Counted from the stretch's first letter, positions 51,965 to 60,042 are shown. The stretch: DNA of 64,000 nt from Scatosoma sp045594025 (GCA_045594025.1 JAZNXS010000017.1:1-64000); one strand, 5' to 3'. Notes: a model not told the origin generated them from the letters alone. Numbers and translations are program-made.

Positions 51965-52608
51965 CGGATAAGCTTTTGAATTTGATTGCAGAAAAATATC
52001 CTTTGACGGAATTGCCCGTCGGTGAAATGGCAAGCATGAAAGCGAGCGGCATGAAGTTTTCGATAAAAGCATACCGTGCGGAAGGCTTGGGGCACGTATC
52101 CGTGATGCGCGCAAAAGGTTTTTTTGGATTGATGAAAATGGACACGTTGATTATCAATCCTACGGCAAAGGATCTGCCCTTATATTCCTACGATCGCATC
52201 TATGCAATGGGGAACGATACGCTCATTGTGGAATTATATGATACTATGCTCGTAAACACGGACATGGGTGCGTTAAATGAAGTGAAAGCAAAGTATAATT
52301 CCTTGCCTGAACGTGATCCCGGCGTGCATTGGTACGATGAAATCAAGCTGGCGGAGAGCATTTCAAAGAAAGGCAAAAAGGCTTGTACAGCAGCTTTTGA
52401 CGAGCTGACAATCGAGCATTTGCATGCGTATTTGAACGTTGCGGTAAACGCGGTGGAAGATACGGAAGCAAAACGCGGGAAAGCCTCGTATTACGTAGAG
52501 GGCTTATTGGAAAAGGGAGGTCCGTCTACCGACGTATTCAAAAAATCCATCGGGGAAGAGAAAACGGCGACGATTTTCAGAAAGGTTTTGTTTGGTACAG
52601 CCTTATAA
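51961..52608 (+). CDS. hypothetical cytosolic protein, last gene of the tetR operon
   Basis: A 215-residue soluble protein. There is a basic N-terminal half with MASMKASGMKFSIKAY, a central LPLYSYDRIYAMGNDTLIVELYD, and an acidic helical end with HLHAYLNVAVNAVED. The central strand pattern slightly recalls ferredoxin-dependent bilin reductases, but this likeness is weak and should not be used as an annotation. It is coupled by ATGA overlap to the membrane gene, and a strong terminator follows. Confidence 0.6.
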   Translation: MTDKLLNLIAEKYPLTELPVGEMASMKASGMKFSIKAYRAEGLGHVSVMRAKGFFGLMKMDTLIINPTAKDLPLYSYDRIYAMGNDTLIVELYDTMLVNTDMGALNEVKAKYNSLPERDPGVHWYDEIKLAESISKKGKKACTAAFDELTIEHLHAYLNVAVNAVEDTEAKRGKASYYVEGLLEKGGPSTDVFKKSIGEEKTATIFRKVLFGTAL

Positions 52609-52623
52609 CCGAATTTAAAAGAG

Positions 52624-52651
52624 AAACCCAACGCTTAGGCGTTGGGTTTTT
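52624..52651 (+). terminator. terminator of the tetR operon
   Basis: AAACCCAACGC and GCGTTGGGTTT form a near-perfect stem with a TTAG loop and T-run. Confidence 0.88.
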
Positions 52652-52691
52652 GTGTGTAAGAAAGTCTTTTACGGGATTATGAAATCGGGGA

Positions 52692-52720
52692 TTGACTTAT
52701 TGAAAAATCGGTGTTATAAT
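52692..52720 (+). promoter_or_regulatory. promoter of the HAD gene
   Basis: TTGACT (52692-52697), spacer 17, perfect TATAAT (52715-52720), 22 bases before the ATG. Confidence 0.8.
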
Positions 52721-52741
52721 ATCTGCAAAGGAGATAAACGT

Positions 52742-53605
52742 ATGCGAAAGAAACTCACAATAGCATTTATGTATGATTTTGATAAAACACTGTGTGACCA
52801 GGATATGCAAAATTATAGCTTTATTCCCAACCTCGACATGACCAGCGATGAATTTTGGGGGGAAACCGAGCAGTTCCGTAAGAAGCACTATATGGAAGGT
52901 ATTCTTGGATACATGTACTATATGATGTACAAATGTCAGGAGAAGAACATTCCGTTCACGCAGGAATATTTGCGTTCTTTGGGGAAGGATATCAATTTTT
53001 ACAAGGGTGTGCAAAACTGGTTCAAGCGTATCAATCAATACGGCGAATCCATCGGTGTAAAGATTGAACATTACGTTATTTCTAGTGGGATAAAAGATAT
53101 TATTGACGGTTCGGCAATCAAGGACGAATTTAAGAAAATTTTTGCATGTCAATACTACTTTGACGAAGACGGAAAGGCAATTTGGCCGAAAATCGCTATC
53201 AATTACACCCAAAAAACGCAGTATATTTTCCGCATTTCCAAGGGAATTTACGACGAGACGGACAATAAAAAGGTTAACGAGAAAATGAGCGAGCGTGTTG
53301 TCGATTATCAAAACATGGTATATTTTGGCGACGGACTTACGGATATTCCCTGTATGACGTTTGTAAAAAAACAAGGGGGTATTTCCATCGCTTTGTATCA
53401 AAAGGGGAAGAAAAACAAGGTAACCAACCTGCTTTTGGATAACCGTGTCAACTATATTTGTTCCGCCGATTATCAAGAGGGGAGCGAGTTGGATTCCTTG
53501 ATTAAGTGTATCATTCAGGAAATGAAGCTCTCTCATACTTTGCTTTTAAAACAAAAACAACAGCGCACTCGCGAAAGCAAAAACGTGGATAAATCAAAAG
53601 AATAA
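52742..53605 (+). CDS. HAD-family phosphatase/haloacid-dehalogenase-like protein
   Basis: A 287-residue cytosolic protein. YDFDKTL supplies motif I (Asp12 and Asp14), ISSG is motif II, and FGDGLTDIPCM is motif IV (about 193). The large insert between motifs (residues 25-110) marks a C1-type helical cap, in a subfamily with FxKxxKxxYMEG-like helices. The substrate is unknown. The ATG at 52742 behind AAAGGAG is used; the longer frame from 52652 would run through the promoter. A Lys/Gln-rich tail ends the protein. Confidence 0.8.
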   Translation: MRKKLTIAFMYDFDKTLCDQDMQNYSFIPNLDMTSDEFWGETEQFRKKHYMEGILGYMYYMMYKCQEKNIPFTQEYLRSLGKDINFYKGVQNWFKRINQYGESIGVKIEHYVISSGIKDIIDGSAIKDEFKKIFACQYYFDEDGKAIWPKIAINYTQKTQYIFRISKGIYDETDNKKVNEKMSERVVDYQNMVYFGDGLTDIPCMTFVKKQGGISIALYQKGKKNKVTNLLLDNRVNYICSADYQEGSELDSLIKCIIQEMKLSHTLLLKQKQQRTRESKNVDKSKE

Positions 53606-53627
53606 ACTGTGAATACTTAGTAAATAC

Positions 53628-53661
53628 ACAACGCCCGTTCTTTTAGAAGGACGGGCGTTGC
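53628..53661. terminator. terminator after the HAD gene
   Basis: CAACGCCCGTTC and GACGGGCGTTG form a stem of at least 11 bp. The T-run is weak, so it may also be a structural repeat. Confidence 0.6.
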
Positions 53662-53663
53662 AA

Positions 53664-53830
53664 TATTGTAGTAATCAAAGGCAAAGCGCGCACTTCCGTT
53701 TGCGGCTTTTCTCGCGCAAAGTGCGGTTTGCTTTGCGCTCGGTCAACGCAAACGCGGTGCATATGCGTTTGCTCATCTCGCCTCTACAAGGCATTATCAA
53801 TGCCTTGTTTAACGAGCAGCTCGTCCCACA
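53664..53830. other. gene-free stretch rich in perfect hairpins
   Basis: Four short inverted repeats lie in a row: CAAACGC/GCGTTTG, ACAAGGCATT/AATGCCTTGT, ACGAGC/GCTCGT and a GCGC-rich pair. No coding frame is convincing. The density of hairpins resembles the inserted piece in the tRNA-Arg copy at 60.1 kb. Confidence 0.5.
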
Positions 53831-53914
53831 AGCCCGTCCAGATAACGAAAAATAATACAAAACCCCTAACCTCGAAAGAGGATAGGGGTTTTGTGGTGCC
53901 GCTGGCCGGACTTG
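53827..53914 (-). pseudogene. partial copy of tRNA-Leu 3' end with its terminator
   Basis: This 88-base piece repeats, with two differences, the last part of the tRNA-Leu gene (CCGGCCAGCGGCACCA side) and the following terminator, found intact at 54031-54117. Only the 3' end of the tRNA is present; the sequence then turns into unrelated DNA. The break falls in the T-arm, where integrases often recombine. Confidence 0.75.
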
Positions 53915-54030
53915 TTCCTTTAGCGGAGACGCCCCACTCGGCAATTATTAATTGCCGACTTTGCCATCAAGATACTCGTTGTCAACGTTGCGTAAGGCAA
54001 AGCATTTTACTCTCGTAAAATGGCTCCCCC

Positions 54031-54117
54031 CACAAGTCCGTCCAGATAACGAAAATAATACAAAACCCCTAACCTCGAAAGAGGATAGGGGTTTTGTGGT
54101 GCCGCTGGCCGGACTTG
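54031..54117. repeat. direct repeat partner of 53827-53914
   Basis: The second copy of the 87-88 bp direct repeat. It covers the T-arm and acceptor end of the intact tRNA-Leu plus its downstream terminator (AAAACCCCTA stem with TAGGGGTTTT), reading on the minus strand. Confidence 0.8.
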
Positions 54118-54183
54118 AACCGGCACGGTATTTCTACCGAGGGATTTTAAGTCCCTTGCGTCTGCCTATTCCACCACAGCGGC
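54097..54183 (-). tRNA. tRNA-Leu (TAA)
   Basis: An 87-nt type II tRNA. The acceptor pair GCCGCTG/CAGCGGC, CCA encoded, anticodon loop CTTAAAA with anticodon TAA, a long variable arm (CTCGGTAGAAATACCG), and TTCAAGT T-loop are all present. It is last in the Val-Gly-Cys-Leu cluster and followed by the AAAACCCC hairpin terminator. Confidence 0.97.
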
Positions 54184-54240
54184 ATGTATATACTTTTAAT
54201 AAATATTCCAAGGTATAGCTTGGTCGGTTTGTGTTTTATG

Positions 54241-54275
54241 AAAAAACTCTGCACCGATTACGGTGCAGAGTTCTT
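54241..54275 (-). terminator. hairpin after tRNA-Cys
   Basis: ACTCTGCACCG pairs with CGGTGCAGAGT around a short loop and is followed by T residues on the minus strand. It lies between tRNA-Cys and tRNA-Leu, so the Leu gene may need read-through, RNA processing or its own start. Confidence 0.75.
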
Positions 54276-54276
54276 T

Positions 54277-54351
54277 TGGAGGCGCCACCCGGATTTGAAC
54301 CGGGGGATAAAGGTTTTGCAGACCTTGGCCTTACCACTTGGCTATAGCGCC
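54277..54351 (-). tRNA. tRNA-Cys (GCA)
   Basis: A 75-nt tRNA with acceptor GGCGCTA-type pair, anticodon loop CTGCAAA (GCA), TTCAAAT T-loop and encoded CCA. Confidence 0.97.
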
Positions 54352-54399
54352 GTCTATCCGTCCCGTGGGCGTTAGATAAAATAAAAACAGTGCGGATGT

Positions 54400-54474
54400 T
54401 GGAGCGGGAAACGAGATTCGAACCCGCGACATTCACCTTGGCAAGGTGACGCTCTACCACTGAGCTATTCCCGC
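54400..54474 (-). tRNA. tRNA-Gly (GCC)
   Basis: A 75-nt tRNA with acceptor GCGGGAA, D-arm GCTCAGTGGTAGAGC, anticodon loop TTGCCAA (GCC), TTCGAAT T-loop and CCA end. Confidence 0.97.
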
Positions 54475-54496
54475 ATATAATCCGCACTGTCTTTTA

Positions 54497-54572
54497 TGGT
54501 GGAAGTTATAGGGTTCGAACCTATGACCCTCTGCTTGTAAGGCAGATGCTCTCCCAGCTGAGCTAAACTTCC
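54497..54572 (-). tRNA. tRNA-Val (TAC)
   Basis: A 76-nt tRNA with acceptor GGAAGTT, anticodon loop CTTACAA (TAC), TTCGAAC T-loop and encoded CCA. It is the first gene of the cluster. Confidence 0.97.
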
Positions 54573-54587
54573 GTCGAAAGCTTATAT

Positions 54588-54616
54588 ACTATACCACATC
54601 CAAAAAAGAAAGGCAA
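54588..54616 (-). promoter_or_regulatory. promoter of the tRNA cluster
   Basis: On the minus strand TTGCCT and TATAGT are separated by 17 bases, 15 bases before tRNA-Val. Confidence 0.7.
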
Positions 54617-54759
54617 GCATTTTTTACGCATTTTTTAAAAAAAATTAAAAAATTTTTCAGGAATTTTTTTCTAAGCGTTTTTGCGGATTTTTCTTCCTTT
54701 CTAATATCTATTATATGCAGGAAAAACATTCGCGTTTTCGTCTATTTTCCAAAAAACTA

Positions 54760-54788
54760 TTGAATTTTTCCCAAAACCGTGTTATAAT
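54760..54788 (+). promoter_or_regulatory. promoter of the duplicated membrane protein
   Basis: TTGAAT (54760-54765), spacer 17, TATAAT (54783-54788). Confidence 0.75.
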
Positions 54789-54815
54789 TTCCCTATCAAA
54801 AACAAGGAGTACGGT

Positions 54816-56384
54816 ATGAGCCCTGACCAGAAAAAAATTAGAACGTTAAAAATTGTTTGGTCGATTATATTGGCGGTGGCACTCGTCCTTATGATCGTCG
54901 GGTTTAGTATGCCCATAAAAACGGAAAAGAAACCGATTTTGTCGCACGAAGGCTACGTATTAGACAAAACGGAATACGTAACGCAATACGAAATCCTGAT
55001 TTTGGCTGAAGATATGGACGCCGATTACGGCGAAGCGACTGTCCGTTTCTACGATAAGGACGGCAAGATTTTGGAGACGCAGACAAGCGAGTTCTACGTC
55101 GATTACGAGTCTATGTCTTCGTATATGAGCGCGTATTTCTACGTGCACGGCGAAGTGGCGGGCTATGAAATCGTGGAGAATGTCTACACCGTCGAAGAAG
55201 AAGGCGGATGGGTTATCGTTGGCGTGCTCAGCGTCCCGCTGTTTGTGCTTGCACTCAGTTTTTGGATTGGCACGATGTTCTTCGTCAAGGAATACCACTA
55301 CACCTGTGGGGAGAGAAAATTTTCGCTGTATTTGGGCACTTTTCACCACCATGTACGCGTTGACGACGACGTTTTTGACGGAAACATCAATTTTCTCACG
55401 GGCGTTTGGCAACTCAATCATAGGTTCGATAACGGTGACGAGCTGTTCGTTTCCGTGTCGGGCTTGAACAGAATTTCCTTTACCTTTAACGGCTTTTTCT
55501 ACGAATCGGACGAAGAACTGGGCAAAGCCGCGCAGGTACTCACGGGGCAAACGCAGGAATTGCCCGCGGTAGCGGAAACGGCGGAAAATGCAGAACCCGT
55601 TGCCAGCGCAGACGGCGCGGAAAACGCGGCGGGAACGCCTGCAACCCGTTCCATTGCGTTGCCGCCTATGAGCGTACAACCGCCCGACGCGGAAATTAAA
55701 AAGGTGAAAAAGGAACGCTGGACGCGCGGTTTGGTGGGTTTGGGTATGCTGATATTGGGGATTTTAATAATTCTTCTTTCCGCCATTCCCGCACCTGGCG
55801 TAGAGATTGCGGAGAGCCGCGGTTATATCAACGCGAAGTACGAGCAAACGGTTGGCGGAACGACTACCGTGCGTACGGAATACGAAGTGGATATACTTTT
55901 TACGGAAGAAGTGGACGGCGGGGAAGTGCAAATCGCCTTTTACGACAAGAACGGAAAGCTGCTTGACCGCGTTACCGACGAAGTGATATGGCAGGATTTT
56001 GAAGGCGTGTATATCGTTCGCGGCGAAGTGGCAAGCTACAAGGTGGAAAGCTTTACGGTGTCGAAGCTTTCGTGGCTGATAATTCCCGCAATTATGCTTT
56101 TGTATTTTGCGATTATTATTGCATTGCCGCTGTTCCTGCTTTCGCTGACGCATAAGACGGCAAAGTTCGAGTACGAAGATAAGGAAATCACCGTGTACGC
56201 GCGCAATTCCTTGCGCTACGTGAAGGTGGACGGCAGAAAATACTACGAAGACAACACCCTGCGTTTTGGCGAAAAGCATATGCGCGTAACGCTTGCGGAT
56301 GGACAAATCGTGCAAATTACCTGTTCGGGCGTGAACAATATTTCCGCCAAGGTAGGGGAAACGGTGCTTTCCGCAAAAAAATAA
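54816..56384 (+). CDS. membrane protein with internal duplication
   Basis: A 522-residue protein made of two similar halves (about 1-240 and 300-522). Each half has a membrane helix, an outside beta-rich domain containing VRFYDKDGKILE or IAFYDKNGKLLD, then HGEVAGYEIVE or RGEVASYKVES, a second helix, and a cytosolic beta-rich domain. An Ala/Glu/Pro linker (about 245-295) joins them. The function is unknown; paired outside domains suggest sensing or binding in the envelope. It stands alone behind AAGGAG. Confidence 0.7.
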   Translation: MSPDQKKIRTLKIVWSIILAVALVLMIVGFSMPIKTEKKPILSHEGYVLDKTEYVTQYEILILAEDMDADYGEATVRFYDKDGKILETQTSEFYVDYESMSSYMSAYFYVHGEVAGYEIVENVYTVEEEGGWVIVGVLSVPLFVLALSFWIGTMFFVKEYHYTCGERKFSLYLGTFHHHVRVDDDVFDGNINFLTGVWQLNHRFDNGDELFVSVSGLNRISFTFNGFFYESDEELGKAAQVLTGQTQELPAVAETAENAEPVASADGAENAAGTPATRSIALPPMSVQPPDAEIKKVKKERWTRGLVGLGMLILGILIILLSAIPAPGVEIAESRGYINAKYEQTVGGTTTVRTEYEVDILFTEEVDGGEVQIAFYDKNGKLLDRVTDEVIWQDFEGVYIVRGEVASYKVESFTVSKLSWLIIPAIMLLYFAIIIALPLFLLSLTHKTAKFEYEDKEITVYARNSLRYVKVDGRKYYEDNTLRFGEKHMRVTLADGQIVQITCSGVNNISAKVGETVLSAKK

Positions 56385-56492
56385 TCATAAAAAATGGTTA
56401 AGGGCGTTTATAAACGGAAAAGAGCGGGTACATATAATTGATACCGTTGTTGCAACGGACTGAAATACGAAAATAAAAGTAGGGGTATATTT

Positions 56493-56942
56493 ATGAAATT
56501 TGCTATTGTAAACATCATCACGGAAGACGTACATTGCACGCTCAACCACGTTAGACCGCAGGAAAATAAGAGAATTGCCATCAAGCCTAGATTCGGGCGC
56601 AAAATCACGCAGGCAACGGACAATGAAAGAATTTGGTTTGTGGATTTGGAAGTGCTTGTCGTCGGCGAAGAAAACGAGCCTACGCCTTTTAACTTGAAGG
56701 TACGTACGCGCGGTGTGTTTGAAGTGGAAGGCTTGGACAGCGAACAGGATAAGAAGGTGTTCAACCTTAGCGCAACGGAAACGGTATTCCCCTATCTCCG
56801 TTCGGTAGTGGCAACGCTGACGGGCAGCGCGTTCAATCAGCCGTTTATGCTGCCTGCGATTCCCACGGCGGCAATTTTCCCTGAAGACAGAGAAATAGAA
56901 AAATTTGAAGTGCCTAACCAGCCCACGCTCGAACAAAGCTAA
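56493..56942 (+). CDS. SecB-like chaperone protein
   Basis: A 149-residue soluble protein. The end FPYLRSVVATLTGSAFNQPF followed by MLPAI matches the conserved C-terminal helix and loop of the SecB family (in Proteobacteria, YPYARE followed by a hydrophobic stretch and PP.LPPINF). The middle (LKVRTRGVFEVEGLD) fits the SecB beta sheet. SecB binds unfolded preproteins for SecA, or serves toxin-antitoxin-chaperone systems, but no toxin gene lies nearby. The family is uncommon in Gram-positive bacteria, which makes this gene notable. AGTAGGGG precedes the ATG. Confidence 0.68.
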   Translation: MKFAIVNIITEDVHCTLNHVRPQENKRIAIKPRFGRKITQATDNERIWFVDLEVLVVGEENEPTPFNLKVRTRGVFEVEGLDSEQDKKVFNLSATETVFPYLRSVVATLTGSAFNQPFMLPAIPTAAIFPEDREIEKFEVPNQPTLEQS

Positions 56943-56957
56943 TTGAAAATTACGACA

Positions 56958-56988
56958 CCGCCGACGGCACGCCGTCGGCGGTTTTCCT
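56958..56988 (+). terminator. terminator after the SecB-like gene
   Basis: CCGCCGACGG pairs perfectly with CCGTCGGCGG around a CACG loop, followed by TTTTCC. Confidence 0.88.
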
Positions 56989-57012
56989 TTGTAGAAAAAT
57001 GCAAAACAACCA

Positions 57013-57042
57013 TTGACAAAACGCATACGGCTGTGTTATACT
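57013..57042 (+). promoter_or_regulatory. promoter of the Sel1-repeat gene
   Basis: TTGACA (57013-57018) and TATACT (57037-57042) with an 18-base spacer, about 37 bases before the ATG. Confidence 0.7.
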
Positions 57043-57078
57043 ATTTACAATAGTATTTTTAACTAAGGAGAGAAGAAA

Positions 57079-58329
57079 ATGGAAGCTATGAGCGCGAACG
57101 ACGCATTCAAATTAGGCTGGGATTATATGACTGGCAGCCACGGTAAGCCGAAGGATTATGCGAAGGCGGTATATTATTACAAAATCGCGGCGGAGCAGGG
57201 AGAGCAGTACGCACAAAACAATTTGGGCGTTATGTATCGCGACGGAATGGGCGTAGCGAAAAATTACGAAGAAGCGGTGAAATGGTTTCGTATGGCGGCG
57301 GAGCAAGGCAACGCCAGCGCGCAATGTAGCTTGGGCGTTTGCTATGATAGGGGCTGGGGCGTAGACAAAAGCTATGCGACGGCAATAAAATACTATCACT
57401 TGGCGGCAAATCAAGGCAACGTTGTTGCACAAAACAATTTGGGCGTTATGTATAGAGATGGCGAAGGCGTAGCGAAAAATTATGAAGAATCGCTGCAATG
57501 GTTTCGTATGGCGGCGGAGCAGGGAAATAAGAACGCACAATGCAGCTTAGCCGTTTTTTATGAAAAGGGCTGCGTTGTAGAACAAAGCTATGCGGAAGCG
57601 GCAAAATGGTATCGTTTGTCGGCAGACCAAGGCAATACTATGGCGCAAAATAATTTAGGCGTTTTCTACGAAGGCGGTTACGGGGTTCCGCAGGATTATA
57701 AGGAAGCGGCACAATTATATTATGCGGCGGCAAAACAGGGCTACGCGCCTGCGCAAAACAATTTAGGCTTTTTATATAGCGTAGGAAAAGGCGTGGCAAA
57801 AAACAGCGCGGAAGCGGTGAAATGCTTCAATTTGGCGGCAAATCAAGGCTATGTAAAAGCGCAATACAATTTAGGGGTTATGTATAGAGACGGCGAAGGC
57901 GTGCCGAAAAACTACGCAGAAGCGATGAAGCTATTCCGTTTGGCAGCAAATCAAAACTACGCGCCTGCGCAAAGCAATTTAGGCTATATGTATAGAGAAG
58001 GAATGGGCGTGACGAAAAATTATGCCGAAGCGATAAAATTATTCCGTTTGGCTGCAAATCAAGGCGAGGCAAACGCGCAAACGGCGTTGGGTTATGCGTA
58101 TGCGAATGGTCAGGGCGTAGAGCAAAATTATGCCGAAGCAATAAGACTGTATCGCTTGGCAGCAGAGCAGGGCGAGCAATATGCGCAAAACAATTTGGGT
58201 TGGGCATATCAAAACGGTCAGGGCGTGCCCAAGGACGTAACGGAAGCGGTGAAATGGTATCGCTTGGCGGCGGCGCAAGGCAATGAAACCGCAATAGCCA
58301 ACTTAAAGAGCTTAGGCTATAAAAAATAA
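57079..58329 (+). CDS. Sel1-repeat (TPR-like) protein, 11 repeats
   Basis: A 416-residue protein almost wholly built of eleven 36-residue Sel1 units, each with the pattern AQNNLGVMYRDGxGVxKNY, then EEAVKWFRMAAEQGN. There is no signal peptide, so it is cytosolic and should act as a protein-binding scaffold. The repeats are very alike, some stretches identical, which suggests that the array expanded recently and may vary in number between strains. The gene has GGAGAGAAG before the ATG; an in-frame ATG nine bases on is an alternative. Confidence 0.93.
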   Translation: MEAMSANDAFKLGWDYMTGSHGKPKDYAKAVYYYKIAAEQGEQYAQNNLGVMYRDGMGVAKNYEEAVKWFRMAAEQGNASAQCSLGVCYDRGWGVDKSYATAIKYYHLAANQGNVVAQNNLGVMYRDGEGVAKNYEESLQWFRMAAEQGNKNAQCSLAVFYEKGCVVEQSYAEAAKWYRLSADQGNTMAQNNLGVFYEGGYGVPQDYKEAAQLYYAAAKQGYAPAQNNLGFLYSVGKGVAKNSAEAVKCFNLAANQGYVKAQYNLGVMYRDGEGVPKNYAEAMKLFRLAANQNYAPAQSNLGYMYREGMGVTKNYAEAIKLFRLAANQGEANAQTALGYAYANGQGVEQNYAEAIRLYRLAAEQGEQYAQNNLGWAYQNGQGVPKDVTEAVKWYRLAAAQGNETAIANLKSLGYKK

Positions 58330-58374
58330 TTAAAGGCTCGCAATGATAATGCGGGAAATTTAACAAACAAAAAA

Positions 58375-58420
58375 CCTGCCCCCTGCAGTTTTGCAGGGGG
58401 CAGGTGTGCGTTGAATGCAG
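58375..58420. terminator. bidirectional terminator fused to the GGCAGGTGTGCG repeat
   Basis: CCTGCCCCCTGCA and TGCAGGGGGCAGG form a perfect 13-bp stem with a GTTT loop between the convergent Sel1 and mnmA genes. The right strand runs into CAGGTGTGCGTTGAATGCAG, the family repeat of other gene ends. Confidence 0.85.
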
Positions 58421-58447
58421 TTTTTTGTTGTTTGTATAGTTAAAATT

Positions 58448-59533
58448 TTAATATTCCGCGCTGTCGATAACGCCACCGCCAAGGCAGTTGATTCCGTCGT
58501 ACAATACCGCGTATTGCCCTTCGGTTACCGCGCGTTGCTTTTCCGCAAATTCGATATGCAAAGTTCCGTCCGCGCGCACGCTGACAAATACCTTTTGGTC
58601 GGGCTGGCGGTAACGGAATTTTGCCATACATTCAAATTCCTTCGCCTGCGGCTTTTGGGGAATCCAGTTAAAGCCCGATACTTCGCAGGATTTAGAGTAT
58701 AAGGGGCTTTCGTCGCCGTGGGAGACGTAGAGAATATTGTTCGCCAAATCCTTTTTGACGACGAACCATCTTCCGCCTTCGCTCTCGCCCTTGATACCGC
58801 CCAGCTCTAAGCCCTTGCGCTGACCGAGCGTATAGTACATCAGCCCGATATGCTCGCCCACTTGTTTGCCTGAAAGGTCCAAAATTTTGCCGTTTTGGGC
58901 AGGCAGGTACGAGCTGAGAAATTTTCTAAAGTTTCTTTCGCCGATAAAGCAAATGCCCGTGCTGTCTTTCTTTTTTGCCGTGGCAAGTCCGTATTCCAGC
59001 GCGATTTTGCGGATTTCGGGCTTTTCCATATCTTGCAGGGGGAAGAGCACGTTTTCAAGCTGCGTTTGGGAAAGCTGGTTTAAAAAATACGTTTGGTCTT
59101 TGTTTTGGTCCTTTGCCTTTTGCAAAAGATGCACGCCGTTTTCGTGGGAGATTTTGCAGTAATGCCCCGTTGCGATATAGTCCGCGCCCAAGCGTTTGGC
59201 TTCTTCCAAAAACGGACCGAATTTGATTTCTCGATTACAAAGCACGTCGGGGTTGGGGGTTCTGCCCGCCTTGTATTCGGCAAGGAAATAGGAAAAAACT
59301 CTGTCCATATATTCTTTGGCGAAATTGACGGTATAATAGGGAATATCCAGCACGGAACAAACCCTGCGCACGTCCGTGTAATCGTCTTCGGCGGTGCAGC
59401 AGCCATTCTCGTCGTTTTCTTCCCAGTTGAGCATAAACAGCCCGATAACGTTATAGCCTTGTTGTTTTAGAAGCAGCGCGGCAACCGAGCTATCCACGCC
59501 GCCGCTCATTCCCACAACCACAGTTTTGGACAT
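58448..59533 (-). CDS. mnmA: tRNA-specific 2-thiouridylase MnmA
   Basis: A 361-residue cytosolic enzyme that thiolates U34 of tRNA-Lys, Glu and Gln using ATP and a persulfide sulfur. The PP-loop SGGVDSS lies at residues 10-16. The two catalytic cysteines are in DVLCNREIKFG and STGICFIGER, and DQTYFLNQL is the family signature. The C-terminal beta barrel binds the tRNA. The ATG at 59533 with TAGGAGAA upstream is preferred over an upstream start at 59584. Confidence 0.96.
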   Translation of the reverse strand: MSKTVVVGMSGGVDSSVAALLLKQQGYNVIGLFMLNWEENDENGCCTAEDDYTDVRRVCSVLDIPYYTVNFAKEYMDRVFSYFLAEYKAGRTPNPDVLCNREIKFGPFLEEAKRLGADYIATGHYCKISHENGVHLLQKAKDQNKDQTYFLNQLSQTQLENVLFPLQDMEKPEIRKIALEYGLATAKKKDSTGICFIGERNFRKFLSSYLPAQNGKILDLSGKQVGEHIGLMYYTLGQRKGLELGGIKGESEGGRWFVVKKDLANNILYVSHGDESPLYSKSCEVSGFNWIPQKPQAKEFECMAKFRYRQPDQKVFVSVRADGTLHIEFAEKQRAVTEGQYAVLYDGINCLGGGVIDSAEY

Positions 59534-59636
59534 AATCGTTCTCCTACGGATAGGTATTTCGTGGGTATTATAACACATTCGCAAAAAAAAGGAAAGTAAA
59601 AACGCAAAAAAGCGAAAAATATCTTTGATTTGGGCA

Positions 59637-59665
59637 TTGACAAAAGGGGAAAGTTGGATTATAAT
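59637..59665 (+). promoter_or_regulatory. promoter of the DUF1292 gene
   Basis: Perfect TTGACA (59637-59642) and TATAAT (59660-59665), spacer 17. Confidence 0.85.
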
Positions 59666-59715
59666 AATAGAAAGTACGGCGTTTCGCGCCGAGAAAAAAT
59701 TAGGAGAATAAAATT

Positions 59716-59994
59716 ATGGCATACGAAGACGATATCGTAACGTTGCTTTCGGCAGACGGCGAAGAAGTGGATTTTGTGGAAATTGCAGGCATTGCGCATA
59801 AGGGGAATTTTTATGCGATTTTACAGCCCGTAGAACTGTTGGAAGGTATGGACGAAGACGAAGCGTTGGTGTTCAAGGTAACGCGCGGCGCGGACGGCGA
59901 AGATAATTTTGAAATTGAAATGGACGACGATATTATCGACGCGGTGTTTGAAGAATACAACCGTCTTTTAGACGAAGCGGAAAACGCGGACTAA
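59716..59994 (+). CDS. DUF1292 (YrzB-like) protein
   Basis: A 92-residue, strongly acidic protein matching the DUF1292 family common in Firmicutes: DIVTLLSADGEEVDF at the start, then FYAILQPVE and EALVFKVTRG, ending in an amphipathic helix (DAVFEEYNRLLDEAE). In other Firmicutes the gene often sits near the RNase H-like resolvase yrrK, but here it is alone. Function is unknown. Confidence 0.85.
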   Translation: MAYEDDIVTLLSADGEEVDFVEIAGIAHKGNFYAILQPVELLEGMDEDEALVFKVTRGADGEDNFEIEMDDDIIDAVFEEYNRLLDEAENAD

Positions 59995-60001
59995 GACAAG
60001 C

Positions 60002-60042
60002 AATCGGCAAAGCGCAAAAAACGTCGCTTTGCCGATTTTTTC
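60002..60042 (+). terminator. terminator after the DUF1292 gene
   Basis: AATCGGCAAAGCG and CGCTTTGCCGATT form a perfect 13-bp stem followed by a T-run. Confidence 0.88.

Noticed and set aside
53658..54218. Short + strand frames across the tRNA-Leu copies
   Set aside because: They translate the tRNA and terminator repeats; no start signals.
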